DNA from: Rhodoferax fermentans
GTDB lineage: Bacteria; Pseudomonadota; Gammaproteobacteria; Burkholderiales; Burkholderiaceae_C
Assembly: GCF_002017865.1 (NCBI RefSeq)
Contig: NZ_MTJN01000002.1
Coordinates: forward strand, 3,782,001 to 3,846,000
Direction of reading: 5' to 3'
DNA: 64,000 bases
Shown: in pieces, positions 33,402-44,085 of the stretch
Layout: the number at the start of each line of letters is the position of its first letter
Position numbering within the stretch: the first letter of the stretch is position 1
Position numbers and translations under genes: made by a program
Notes under the pieces: model-generated
The model's input: only the letters and a program-made list of their open reading frames with translations
Told to the model about the DNA's origin: nothing
Database searches by the model: none

Positions 33402-34514
33402 GTGGTGAGCCCCTTCCTGTCGGTGGCGTGTGATCTCGCCAACAAATCACTGCTCCTCACCTCCCCCAACCCCCGCGTCGGCTGCGTCATCACCCGCCCG
33501 GACGGCCAGATTTTGGGCCAGGGCCACACCCAGCAAGCGGGTGGACCCCACGCTGAGGTCATGGCGCTACGGGATGCCGCTGCGCAGGGGCACTCGATTC
33601 AGGGCGCCACAGCCTATGTCACGCTGGAGCCCTGCGCGCACCAGGGCCGCACCGGCCCGTGTTGTGATGCGCTGATTGCCGCTGGTATCAAAACGCTGGT
33701 GGCCACCAACACCGACCCGAACCCGCTGGTGGCCGGCCAGGGTTTTGCGCGTATGCGGGCGGCGGGCATCGACGTTGTGGTGTTGCCACCCGATGACCCG
33801 CTGGCGATCCAGTCGCGTGAGCTCAATATCGGTTTTTTCAGTCGTATGGTCCGCAAAACCCCGTGGGTGCGGATGAAGATCGCCGCCTCGCTGGACGGCA
33901 AAACCGCGCTCACCAATGGCGCCAGCCAGTGGATCACCTCGCCCGAGGCCCGCGCCGATGGCCATGCCTGGCGCGCCCGCGCCTGTGCGGTGCTCACCGG
34001 CATGGGCACCGTGCGCGCCGACAACCCCAGATTGGATGTGCGTCTGGTCGACACGCCCCGGCAGCCCGCAGTTGCCCTGGTTGACAGCCGTTTAGAATTG
34101 TCGCCGGACGCTCATCTCTTTGTAGCTAGTCGCCCTTTATACATATGGGCTACAGGCCAAAATGACCATAAACTCTCAGAACTTGAGGCGCGTGGTGCCC
34201 GGGTGTTCCAGCAGTCAGGCGGCCACAGCCAGGTCGATCTGGCGGCCATGCTGCAGGACATGGGTCGCCTGGAGATCAACGAATTGCATGTGGAAGCCGG
34301 CCACCGGCTCAATGGCGCTTTGATGGAAGCCGGGCTGGTGGACGAATTTCTGATTTACCTGGCGCCCAAGCTGCTGGGCCAGGGGCGGGATATGGCCAGT
34401 TTTGGCCCCTTGACCGAGCTGTCACAAGCGCTGCCGCTGGTGTTTCAGAGCACACAGATGGTGGGGCCGGACCTGCGTGTGCTGGCCAGGGTTCAGGGGC
34501 GCGACCAGTTTTAG
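33402..34514 (+). CDS. ribD: Bifunctional riboflavin deaminase/reductase RibD
   Basis: RibD carries out deamination and then reduction of the pyrimidine intermediate of riboflavin synthesis. The 370-residue product has an N-terminal deaminase domain with the zinc motif GGPHAEVMALRDA and TLEPCAHQGRTGPCCDA. The C-terminal reductase domain starts about residue 148 (TPWVRMKIAASLDGKTAL). The start is one of two consecutive GTG codons at 33402/33405 without a Shine-Dalgarno, only three bases after pilE, so coupling to the pilus message is possible. An R1 copy (34121-34171) encodes a surface segment of the reductase domain. Confidence 0.93.
   Translation: MVSPFLSVACDLANKSLLLTSPNPRVGCVITRPDGQILGQGHTQQAGGPHAEVMALRDAAAQGHSIQGATAYVTLEPCAHQGRTGPCCDALIAAGIKTLVATNTDPNPLVAGQGFARMRAAGIDVVVLPPDDPLAIQSRELNIGFFSRMVRKTPWVRMKIAASLDGKTALTNGASQWITSPEARADGHAWRARACAVLTGMGTVRADNPRLDVRLVDTPRQPAVALVDSRLELSPDAHLFVASRPLYIWATGQNDHKLSELEARGARVFQQSGGHSQVDLAAMLQDMGRLEINELHVEAGHRLNGALMEAGLVDEFLIYLAPKLLGQGRDMASFGPLTELSQALPLVFQSTQMVGPDLRVLARVQGRDQF
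34121..34171 (+). repeat. R1 repeat copy inside ribD
   Basis: TGTAGCTAGTCGCCCTTTAT, then ACATATGGGCTACAGGCC, then AAAATGACCATAAA follows the full R1 order including the right end CCATAAA. It is in forward orientation relative to the gene and encodes VASRPLYIWATGQNDHK in frame. Confidence 0.75.
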
Positions 34515-34572
34515 TCAAGGTTTGACAACGCTGTTTCTGGGCATTGGCTCGTTTCCCTGCGAAAATACGCCG

Positions 34573-35205
34573 ATGTTTACTGGAATCATCACCGGCCTTG
34601 GCCGTATCTCTGCCGTTTTGCCTTTGGGCGACTCCGCCAGCCACGGCAAACGCCTGACCCTGGATTGCCCTGCCCATTACCTCAACGATGTGGCGCTGGG
34701 CGACAGCATTGCGCTCAATGGCGCCTGCATGACGGTCACCTCGCTCAATACCGCAACACAACAGTTCACCGTCGACATCTCCTCGGAGTCGCTCAGCAAG
34801 ACGGCTGGCCTGGATGCCCTCGGTGGTGTCAATCTGGAAAAAGCCTTGCGCGCCAACGACCGCCTGGGCGGGCACATGGTGTCCGGCCATGTGGACGGCA
34901 TCGGTTTAGTGACCCGCTTTGAGCAGGTGGGTGAAAGCTGGATTCTGCAGATCAGCGCGCCCAGTGCACTGGGCAAGTACCTGGCCTACAAAGGCTCAAT
35001 CACGGTCAATGGCGTCAGCCTGACGGTCAATCAGGTGCAGGATCTTGCTGAGGGCTGCTTGGTCAGCATCAACCTGATCCCCCACACCTTGCAAAACACC
35101 ACACTGGGCAGCTTGCACAGCGGCGCCCACGTCAATCTGGAAATTGACCTGATCGCGCGTTATGTCGAGCGCATGCTCAGCCCAGGCGCGGTGCAGGCTG
35201 CCTAG
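34573..35205 (+). CDS. ribE: Riboflavin synthase alpha chain
   Basis: It dismutates two 6,7-dimethyl-8-ribityllumazine molecules to riboflavin. The 210-residue product is two tandem lumazine-binding barrels: the first begins MFTGIITGLGRI with LNGACMTVT, the second has GGHMVSGHVDGIG and TVNGVSLTVN. The length is normal. It lies 58 bases after ribD, and no FMN riboswitch is visible before it. A small hairpin separates it from ribBA. Confidence 0.96.
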   Translation: MFTGIITGLGRISAVLPLGDSASHGKRLTLDCPAHYLNDVALGDSIALNGACMTVTSLNTATQQFTVDISSESLSKTAGLDALGGVNLEKALRANDRLGGHMVSGHVDGIGLVTRFEQVGESWILQISAPSALGKYLAYKGSITVNGVSLTVNQVQDLAEGCLVSINLIPHTLQNTTLGSLHSGAHVNLEIDLIARYVERMLSPGAVQAA

Positions 35206-35216
35206 TCTTTTTGGTC

Positions 35217-35235
35217 GCACAGACCCTTTCTGTGC
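35217..35235 (+). promoter_or_regulatory. Small hairpin between ribE and ribBA
   Basis: GCACAG and CTGTGC form a 6-bp stem around a 7-nt loop, 18 bases upstream of the ribBA ATG and followed by an A/T-rich tract ending TATTTTTTT. It could be a weak terminator or a translation-modulating structure. Confidence 0.35.
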
Positions 35236-35253
35236 ATTCAAACCTATTTTTTT

Positions 35254-36369
<1,116 letters not shown>

Positions 36370-36392
36370 CCCTTACTTTTGATCCCAACACC

Positions 36393-36869
36393 ATGCAGCT
36401 TGCAGACCAAGGCGCACTCGACGCCACCGACCCCCGCCTCAAGGGCAAAAACCTCAGCATCGGCATCGTGCAAGCACGCTTCAACGCCGACATCACCAAC
36501 GCACTGGCCCAAGCCTGCCGCAGCGAGCTGCTGGCCCTGGGCGTGGCCGAGAAAAACATCACCCTGGTGCAGGTGCCCGGTGCGCTGGAAGTGCCGTTGG
36601 CTCTACAGGGCCTGGCGGAAAACCTGAAATACGACGCCCTCATCGCGCTGGGCTGCATCATCCGTGGTGAAACCTACCATTTTGAGTTGGTGGCCAACGA
36701 GTCGGGCGCAGGCGTGAGCCGTATTGCGCTCGATTACAAGGTGCCGATTGCCAACGCCATCCTGACCACCGAAAACCTCGAACAAGCCGTGGCCCGCCAG
36801 ACCGACAAGGGCCGCGACGCGGCCCGTGTGGCGGTGGAAATGGCCAACCTGCTGGAAAGTCTGTCATGA
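36393..36869 (+). CDS. ribH: 6,7-dimethyl-8-ribityllumazine synthase
   Basis: It condenses the RibA/RibD and RibB products to lumazine and usually assembles as an icosahedral or pentameric shell. The 158-residue product has [41 protein letters not shown] and [16 protein letters not shown], all family signatures with the catalytic histidine (TYHFE). ATG 36393 follows ribBA by 23 bases. Its stop overlaps the nusB start (36866-36869). Confidence 0.97.
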   Translation: MQLADQGALDATDPRLKGKNLSIGIVQARFNADITNALAQACRSELLALGVAEKNITLVQVPGALEVPLALQGLAENLKYDALIALGCIIRGETYHFELVANESGAGVSRIALDYKVPIANAILTTENLEQAVARQTDKGRDAARVAVEMANLLESLS

Positions 36870-37405
36870 GTGAATCAAGCCACCCCGGCCCCTCCAAACG
36901 CCCACCCCGCCAACCCCGCAAGGGCCTGACCAGCACCGGTGCCCGCAAGGCCGCCAGCAAGTCTGATCGCTCACGCTCACGTGAATTTGCGCTGCAGGGG
37001 CTGTACCAGGTGCTGGTCGGCAAAAACAGCCTGGAAGACGTGGACCTCTTCACGCGCGACTTGGCCGGTTTCTCCAAAGCCGATGCGCTGCATTTTGACG
37101 CGCTGTTACACGGCTGCGCCGAACATGCGGAAGAACTCGACGCCCAGATCCAGCCGGTGCTGGACCGCCCCCTGGCCGAGATCTCGCCGATCGAACACGC
37201 CTGCATGTGGATTGGTGTCTACGAATTTGCCCATTGCCCCGATGTGCCCTGGCGCGTGGTGCTCAACGAGTGCATCGAGCTGGCCAAGGAGTTTGGCGGC
37301 ACCGACGGCCACAAGTATGTGAATGCGGTGCTCAACAGCCTGGCGCGCAGCCTGCGTGCGCCCGAAGTGGCGGCCGACCGCCCGTCTGGGCGCGCCTCAG
37401 CCTAA
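36866..37405 (+). CDS. nusB: Transcription antitermination factor NusB
   Basis: NusB binds boxA with NusE/S10 in rRNA antitermination. The 179-residue product has a basic, disordered N-terminal extension of about 37 residues. The helical NusB fold follows ([49 protein letters not shown]). It is translationally coupled to ribH through an ATGA overlap. The ribH-nusB pairing is nearly universal in Proteobacteria. Confidence 0.96.
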   Translation: MSESSHPGPSKRPPRQPRKGLTSTGARKAASKSDRSRSREFALQGLYQVLVGKNSLEDVDLFTRDLAGFSKADALHFDALLHGCAEHAEELDAQIQPVLDRPLAEISPIEHACMWIGVYEFAHCPDVPWRVVLNECIELAKEFGGTDGHKYVNAVLNSLARSLRAPEVAADRPSGRASA

Positions 37406-37424
37406 AGGTTTGTTCACACACAAG

Positions 37425-38609
37425 ATGCAAGTCTCCGGGCGCGCCCAGCGCATTGAGCCGTTTTATGTGATGGAGGTGGCCAAGGCCGCGCAGGCACTCG
37501 CTGCCAGCGCAGCTCCGTCTGACCCCGCCATGATCTACCTGAACATCGGCGAGCCCGATTTCACCGCACCACCGCTGGTGCAAGAAGCTGCTGTCCGCGC
37601 CATTCAGAGCGGTTTGTCGCAATACACCCCGGCCACCGGCCTGCCCGAATTACGCGCGCGCATCAGCCACTGGTACCAACAGCGTTTTGCGGTGGATGTA
37701 CCTGCGAGCCGGATTGTGGTCACCGCCGGGGCCTCGGCTGCGCTGCAGCTGGCCTGCCTGGCGCTGATCAACCCGGGTGACGAGCTGTTGATGCCCGACC
37801 CGAGTTACCCGTGTAACCGGCATTTTGTGTCGGCTGCCGACGGCACCGCGGTGTTGATCCCGACCACGGCGGCCGAGCGCTTCCAGCTCAGTGCCGACAA
37901 AGTCGCTGCGGCCTGGAACAAGCAGACACGCGGTGTTTTGCTGGCCTCCCCCTCCAACCCCACCGGCACCTCCATATCGCTATTAGAAATGAAGCGTATT
38001 CATGAGGTGGTACAAGGGCATGGCGGCATTTCCATCATTGACGAGATTTACCTGGGCCTGAGTTTTGAGGCCGAGTTTGGCCAGACCGCGCTCGCGCTCG
38101 ATGAGCAGATCATCAGCATCAACAGCTTCTCCAAATACTTCAACATGACCGGCTGGCGCCTGGGCTGGCTGGTGGTGCCCGAGGATGTGGTGCCGGTGGT
38201 CGAGCGGCTGGCGCAAAACCTGTTCATCTGCCCCAGCACCATCGCCCAACACGCCGCGCTGGCCTGTTTTGAGGACGACAGCCTGCGTGAATACGAACGC
38301 CGCCGTGCCGAATTCAAGGCCCGGCGCGACTACTTCCTGCCCGAACTCAACCGTCTGGGCCTGACGGTGCCGGTGCCCCCGGACGGCGCGTTTTACGCCT
38401 GGGCCGACTGCACGGCGGCCTGCGCCAAACTGGGTGTCAAAGACAGTTGGGATCTGGCGTTTGAACTCATGAACAAGGCACGCGTGGCGGTGACGCCGGG
38501 GCGTGACTTTGGTCATGCCGACACCGGGCAGTTCATCCGTTTCTCCACCGCCAACGCGCTGCCACAACTGCAAGAGGCGATTGGCCGACTGCGCACCCTA
38601 CTGGCATGA
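37425..38609 (+). CDS. Class I/II pyridoxal-phosphate aminotransferase
   Basis: The 394-residue fold-type I aminotransferase has NIGEPDFTAPPLVQ, the glycine-rich substrate/cofactor segments TAGASAALQLA and SPSNPTGTSI, and the PLP lysine in NSFSKYFNMTGWRLGW. Substrate specificity cannot be read; the sequence is of the aspartate/alanine aminotransferase-like group. ATG 37425 lies 19 bases after nusB. Its TGA overlaps the ybgC start (38606-38609), placing it in the rib-nusB-tol run. Confidence 0.9.
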   Translation: MQVSGRAQRIEPFYVMEVAKAAQALAASAAPSDPAMIYLNIGEPDFTAPPLVQEAAVRAIQSGLSQYTPATGLPELRARISHWYQQRFAVDVPASRIVVTAGASAALQLACLALINPGDELLMPDPSYPCNRHFVSAADGTAVLIPTTAAERFQLSADKVAAAWNKQTRGVLLASPSNPTGTSISLLEMKRIHEVVQGHGGISIIDEIYLGLSFEAEFGQTALALDEQIISINSFSKYFNMTGWRLGWLVVPEDVVPVVERLAQNLFICPSTIAQHAALACFEDDSLREYERRRAEFKARRDYFLPELNRLGLTVPVPPDGAFYAWADCTAACAKLGVKDSWDLAFELMNKARVAVTPGRDFGHADTGQFIRFSTANALPQLQEAIGRLRTLLA

Positions 38610-39043
38610 CAGCGCCGCAACAGCCCTCTGCGACGGCGACGTCGCCCTTTACCTGGACCGTGCGGGTGTACTGGGAAGACACCGACGCTGGTGGCATCGT
38701 CTACTACGCCAACTACCTCAAGTTTTTTGAGCGCGGCCGCACCGAGTGGTTGCGTGCCCGAGGCATCCACCAGCAGGCCTTGCGCGAAGCAACCGGCGGC
38801 ATGTTTGTGGTCAGTGATGCCCAGGTGCGTTATCTCAAAAGTGCACGGCTCGACGATGAACTTTTGCTTACAACATCACTCACAGAAGCCGGTCGTGCGT
38901 CACTGACAATCCACCAGCAGGCTTGGCGGCAGCAGCCAGACAGCCCGGTGCTGCTGTGTGAAGCCACCATACGGGCCAGCTGGGTCAGTGTGGTGGGCAA
39001 ACCAAGCCGAATTCCCCAAGTTATCCTGGACAAGTTGTTATGA
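38606..39043 (+). CDS. ybgC: Tol-Pal-associated acyl-CoA thioesterase YbgC
   Basis: The 145-residue 4-hydroxybenzoyl-CoA thioesterase-like hot-dog protein has the catalytic segment VYWEDTDAGGIVYYANYLKF and FERGRTEWLR. YbgC is the usual first gene of the Tol-Pal operon and acts on acyl-CoA or acyl-ACP near the inner membrane. It overlaps both neighbours by four bases (ATGA), giving tight coupling from the aminotransferase to tolQ. Confidence 0.94.
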   Translation: MTAPQQPSATATSPFTWTVRVYWEDTDAGGIVYYANYLKFFERGRTEWLRARGIHQQALREATGGMFVVSDAQVRYLKSARLDDELLLTTSLTEAGRASLTIHQQAWRQQPDSPVLLCEATIRASWVSVVGKPSRIPQVILDKLL

Positions 39044-39732
39044 ACCAAGACCTCTCGATCATCTCCATGGTGCTCAACGCCAGCCTGGTGGTGCAAATGG
39101 TGATGCTGCTGCTGATGGGCATCTCGATTGCCAGCTGGGCCGCCATCTTTCGCAAGCTGTTTTCCATCGGCAAGGTCAAAGCCCTCAACGACACGTTCGA
39201 GCGCGAATTCTGGTCGGGCAGCAGCCTCAACGACCTGTTTGCCGCCGCCACCCAAAACGCCCGCACCGCCGGCCCGATGGAACGCATTTTTGCCAGTGGC
39301 ATGCGTGAGTACCAGAAGCTGCGTGAACGCCGCATCACCGATCCCGGCACCCTGATGGACGGCGCCCGCCGCGCCATGCGCGCCAGCCTGCAGCGCGAGA
39401 TGGACGTGGTGGAAACCCATTTGTCGTTCCTGGCCTCGGTCGGCTCGGTCTCGCCCTATGTCGGGCTGTTTGGCACGGTCTGGGGCATCATGCATGCCTT
39501 CACCGGCCTGGCCGCACTGACCCAGGTGACACTGGCCACCGTCGCCCCCGGCATTGCCGAGGCCCTGGTGGCCACGGCCATCGGTCTGTTTGCCGCGATT
39601 CCGGCGGTGGTGGCCTACAACCGTTTTGCGCGCGACATCGACCGCATTGCGATCCGGCTGGAAACCTTCATTGAAGAGTTTTCCAACATCTTGCAACGCA
39701 ATGTCGGCGCGCAGTCTAGCGTCAGCCACTGA
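39040..39732 (+). CDS. tolQ: Tol-Pal system protein TolQ
   Basis: TolQ is the proton-channel subunit of the Tol motor that constricts the outer membrane at division. The 230-residue product has three membrane segments: near residues 14-38, then VGLFGTVWGIMHAFTGLA (about 145-165), and ATAIGLFAAIPAVVAYN (about 180-200). The TolQ/ExbB/MotA threonine and glycine positions are present. It overlaps ybgC and precedes tolR by 11 bases. Confidence 0.95.
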   Translation: MNQDLSIISMVLNASLVVQMVMLLLMGISIASWAAIFRKLFSIGKVKALNDTFEREFWSGSSLNDLFAAATQNARTAGPMERIFASGMREYQKLRERRITDPGTLMDGARRAMRASLQREMDVVETHLSFLASVGSVSPYVGLFGTVWGIMHAFTGLAALTQVTLATVAPGIAEALVATAIGLFAAIPAVVAYNRFARDIDRIAIRLETFIEEFSNILQRNVGAQSSVSH

Positions 39733-39743
39733 AGGAGCAACAC

Positions 39744-40163
39744 ATGCCAGCTGTTGTGAGCCGGGGCCGGGGTCGCCGCACCATCAACGAGATCAACATG
39801 GTGCCCTTCATCGACGTGATGCTGGTGCTCCTGATCATTTTCATGGTGACTGCACCGCTGATTTCGCCCAGCATGATTGACCTGCCCAGTGTCGGCAAAG
39901 CCGCCAAACAACCGGACCAGGTGGTGCAGATTGTGATTGGCAAAAACGAGTCGCTGGAACTCAAGGTGAAAGACAAAACCAGCTCGGTCAGCCTCAAAGA
40001 AGTGGCCAATGTGGTCAAAGAGGCGCAGGCCGGTGCCCAGAACCCGGCGGTGGTGATCAGTGCTGACAAAAACGTCAAGTACGAAACCGTGGTCAAGGTC
40101 ATGGACAGCCTGCAGCGCGCGGGTGTGGCACGGGTGGGCCTGTCGGTGCAACTGGCCAACTGA
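39744..40163 (+). CDS. tolR: Tol-Pal system protein TolR
   Basis: The 139-residue ExbD/TolR protein has one N-terminal membrane helix beginning with the essential aspartate: INMVPFIDVMLVLLIIFMVT (Asp at about 26). A periplasmic domain follows, ending VGLSVQLAN. AAGGAG stands before the ATG. It forms the motor with TolQ. Confidence 0.95.
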   Translation: MPAVVSRGRGRRTINEINMVPFIDVMLVLLIIFMVTAPLISPSMIDLPSVGKAAKQPDQVVQIVIGKNESLELKVKDKTSSVSLKEVANVVKEAQAGAQNPAVVISADKNVKYETVVKVMDSLQRAGVARVGLSVQLAN

Positions 40164-40173
40164 GTGAGTCAGC

Positions 40174-41133
40174 ATGCACGTTGGGACTGATCGCCTGGAG
40201 TTTGCGCCGCCCTCACCACCCGGCATGCTGCGGGCCTTCGTGTTGGCGCTGCTGGTACACGGCTTGTTGTTACTTGGCCTGACCTGGAGTGTGCGCTGGA
40301 AACACGACACCCCGGTGCTCAGCGCCGAGGCGGAACTCTGGTCCAGCGTACCCGTGGAGGCCGCGCCCCAGGCAGTTGAGCCCGAACCCGAACCCGAGCC
40401 AGAACCGCAACCTGCGCCGCCGCCCAAACCGGCCCCGGTGGTCGAGCCCCCTGCCCCACCACCGCCCAAAGTGGACATTGCGCTGGAGCAGGAAAAACAG
40501 CGGCTGAAGAAAGAACAGGCCCGCCTCGAAGAACTCAAGCTGGAGAAACTGCGCGAGAAAGAGCGCCTGGACAAACTGGAAAAAGCGCGGCTTGAGAAAT
40601 TGAAACAGGACAAACTCAAGCAAGAGCAACTCAAGCAGGAACAGCTTAAACAAGACAAGCTGAAGCAGGACAAGCTCAAACAAGAGAAGCTCAAGGCCGA
40701 ACAAGCAGCCAAGGCGCAGCAAACTGCTGCGGAGAAGAAACAGGCGGCTTTGGACGGGAAACAGCTTGAAGCCCAACGCCAGAAGAACCTGCAGCGTATG
40801 ACAGGGCTGGCCGGTGCCAGCGGCGGAGCCAACGCCACCGGCAGTGCGATGAAATCATCCGGGCCATCGGCCAGTTATGGCGGGCGCATCCGTGCCAAGA
40901 TCAAGCCCAACATCGTGTTCACCGAAGACATCCAGGGCAACCCAACAACGGAGGTCGAGGTGCGTGCCGCACCCGACGGCACCATTGTTGGCCGCAAAAT
41001 CACCAAGAGCAGTGGCGTCAAAGACTGGGATGAAGCGGTCATCCGCGCCATCGACAAGACCGAAGTGTTGCCACGCGACATTGACGGCAGCATGCCGTCG
41101 AGCCTGTTGCTGGTGTTCCGACCCAAGGATTAG
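40174..41133 (+). CDS. tolA: Tol-Pal system protein TolA
   Basis: TolA spans the periplasm and couples the TolQR motor to Pal. The 319-residue product has one N-terminal membrane helix (about 19-38). A Pro/Glu-rich stretch follows, then a long charged helix rich in Lys/Glu/Leu/Gln that includes seven pentad repeats. The C-terminal TolA/TonB-like domain is GRIRAKIKPNIVF...SSLLLVFRPKD. tolB and pal, which normally follow, are absent: an R1 repeat and convergent thiC come next. Confidence 0.93.
   Translation: MHVGTDRLEFAPPSPPGMLRAFVLALLVHGLLLLGLTWSVRWKHDTPVLSAEAELWSSVPVEAAPQAVEPEPEPEPEPQPAPPPKPAPVVEPPAPPPPKVDIALEQEKQRLKKEQARLEELKLEKLREKERLDKLEKARLEKLKQDKLKQEQLKQEQLKQDKLKQDKLKQEKLKAEQAAKAQQTAAEKKQAALDGKQLEAQRQKNLQRMTGLAGASGGANATGSAMKSSGPSASYGGRIRAKIKPNIVFTEDIQGNPTTEVEVRAAPDGTIVGRKITKSSGVKDWDEAVIRAIDKTEVLPRDIDGSMPSSLLLVFRPKD
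40597..40701 (+). repeat. 15-bp tandem repeats in tolA (KLKQ-D/E pentads)
   Basis: Seven 15-bp units encode KLKQD, KLKQE, QLKQE, QLKQD, KLKQD, KLKQE and KLKAE. The copies differ mainly at synonymous positions, so the array is not freshly expanded. It lengthens the periplasm-spanning helix. Confidence 0.85.
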
Positions 41134-41140
41134 GATTCTT

Positions 41141-43145
<2,005 letters not shown>

Positions 43146-43198
43146 TCAACCTGGGAAGATCTTGTGAGCCGCCCTAAGGTGCACCGATGCCAATTGCG

Positions 43199-43289
43199 TT
43201 GTTCCCTACGCGGGCATGACCCCGATCAGGTTCAGCGGGTTCCACAGAAGTGGTCTCAGCCTCGACTTTCGTCTCTGGCGCCCCGACAA
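43199..43289 (-). promoter_or_regulatory. TPP riboswitch (thi-box) upstream of thiC
   Basis: The minus strand carries all thi-box landmarks: TTGTCGGGGCGCC, GGCTGAGACCAC, AACCCGCTGAACCTGATC, then GGGGTCATGCCCGCGTAGGG with closing AACAA. P1 pairs TTGT with ACAA. Thiamine pyrophosphate binding should repress thiC. About 98 bases separate the aptamer from the start codon. Confidence 0.96.
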
Positions 43290-43376
43290 GCCTGTGCAGT
43301 GTAAACGCAGCCTGGTCAGGCGGGGTGGGCTTCAAACTGATGTGTGCTGATAGAAAACCTTCTCTGGGTGCGCCAG

Positions 43377-43494
43377 GGCGACCGGGCCAGGCGCATGCGG
43401 TTTTGGAGCCAAATCACGCGCGGGCGGAGTCGATCAGTACACCAAACGGTGAGACGCGCGCCTTTGGCCCCAAAGCCCGGTCGCCTGACCCAAT
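43377..43494 (+). repeat. Palindromic element A (pairs with element B)
   Basis: The element runs from GGCGACCGGGCCAGG through GCATGCGGTTTTGGAGCC and ends near CCCCAAAGCCCGGTCGCC and TGACCC. Its ends are inverted relative to each other (GGTTTTGGAGCCAAA against TTTGGCCCCAAAGCC). Element B, 180 bases on, is the same unit in opposite orientation. Confidence 0.7.
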
Positions 43495-43532
43495 CACCCT
43501 GTCTCAACCGTGTAGGTTTGACGGGAGGGGGA

Positions 43533-43590
43533 GATTGAAAAACAGCCTCAAACCCTTATCAAAAAAGGGTTGACAGCTATCAGAAAAGAT
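43533..43590 (-). repeat. R1 repeat copy, intergenic
   Basis: GAAAAACAGCCTCAAACCC, TTATCAAAAAAGGGTT, GACAGCTATCAGAAAA. The core arms AACCCTT (43551-43557) and AAGGGTT (43565-43571) carry a compensating C/G to A/T change relative to other copies. Confidence 0.7.
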
Positions 43591-43670
43591 CTGTGTGCTC
43601 CCCGAATTACCTGGAGTTTCCGGCTTTCTTGACCCCGTACGGCTTCCAGAAACCCTTAAGGCGTGGTGGC

Positions 43671-43785
43671 TGAGTCAGGTGACCGGGCTTTGGGGCGAAA
43701 TGCGCGCGTCCTGGGTATTCGCATACCGCTACGTAGCCCCGCGCGTGCTTTCGCCCCAAAACCGCATGCACCTGACCCAGTCGCC
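43671..43785 (-). repeat. Palindromic element B (inverted copy of A)
   Basis: TGAGTCAGGTGACCGGGCTT, TGGGGCGAAATGCGCGCG, a 30-base middle, CGCGCGTGCTTTCGCCCC, then AAAACCGCATGCACCTGACC. Its termini are an imperfect inverted repeat of about 26 bases (TCAGGTG then TTTGGGGCGAAA from each side). The reverse complement aligns along almost all of element A. Confidence 0.75.
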
Positions 43786-44020
43786 GCGCCGTGCATCGCT
43801 GCTGCTTGTTCGACGCCCTGGACGCATTCCCCAAGACATCCAAGGCAACACAAAAGTGCACGTTGGCGGCCAGGCGGTCTGCGCCAACACCTCGCTTTGA
43901 ATTGCCACCCGGACAAGCAGCTCGCGTTGCGTGACGCTTGCACCGTTCGCCCTGAGCTCAGTGTTTGGGCCTCTACACGCTCAGCCCGCACGAAACTCAA
44001 AACATCGGGCCGAAGTTACA

Positions 44021-44085
44021 CGCTATCTATTAAATAGTTAAAGGCCCTTTATCCATAAGGGCTAGATACCAATTTCACCCATAAA
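44021..44085 (+). repeat. R1 repeat copy at the dnaE 3' end
   Basis: CGCTATCTATTAAATAGTTA, AAGGCCCTTTATCCATAAGG, GCTAGATACC, AATTTCACCCATAAA. This is the most complete copy. TCA at 44075-44077 is the dnaE stop, at the same base of the repeat as the thiC stop in the 41141 copy. Confidence 0.85.

Larger units (their letters stand above)
43290..44020. other. Gene-free repeat-rich region between thiC and dnaE
   Basis: No open frame here shows conserved-looking protein features. The region holds elements A and B (an inverted pair of 115-120 bp palindromic units) and an R1 copy, with another R1 copy following at 44021. Near 43940-43990 there is a weak dyad (GTTCGCCCTGAGC ... GCTCAGCCCGCACG) reminiscent of REP-type sequences. 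It looks like a site of repeated small-element insertion. Confidence 0.6.

Noticed and set aside
33300..34572. FMN riboswitch ahead of ribD or ribE
   Set aside because: None of the conserved RFN-element blocks was found in the short upstream sequences.
37970..38012. R1-like CGCTATTAGAAATGAAGCG in the aminotransferase gene
   Set aside because: Only a short resemblance to one half of R1; no core palindrome.
43595..43900. Small plus-strand open frame between thiC and dnaE
   Set aside because: It runs through element B, has no ribosome site or protein-like features, and its composition follows the repeat.
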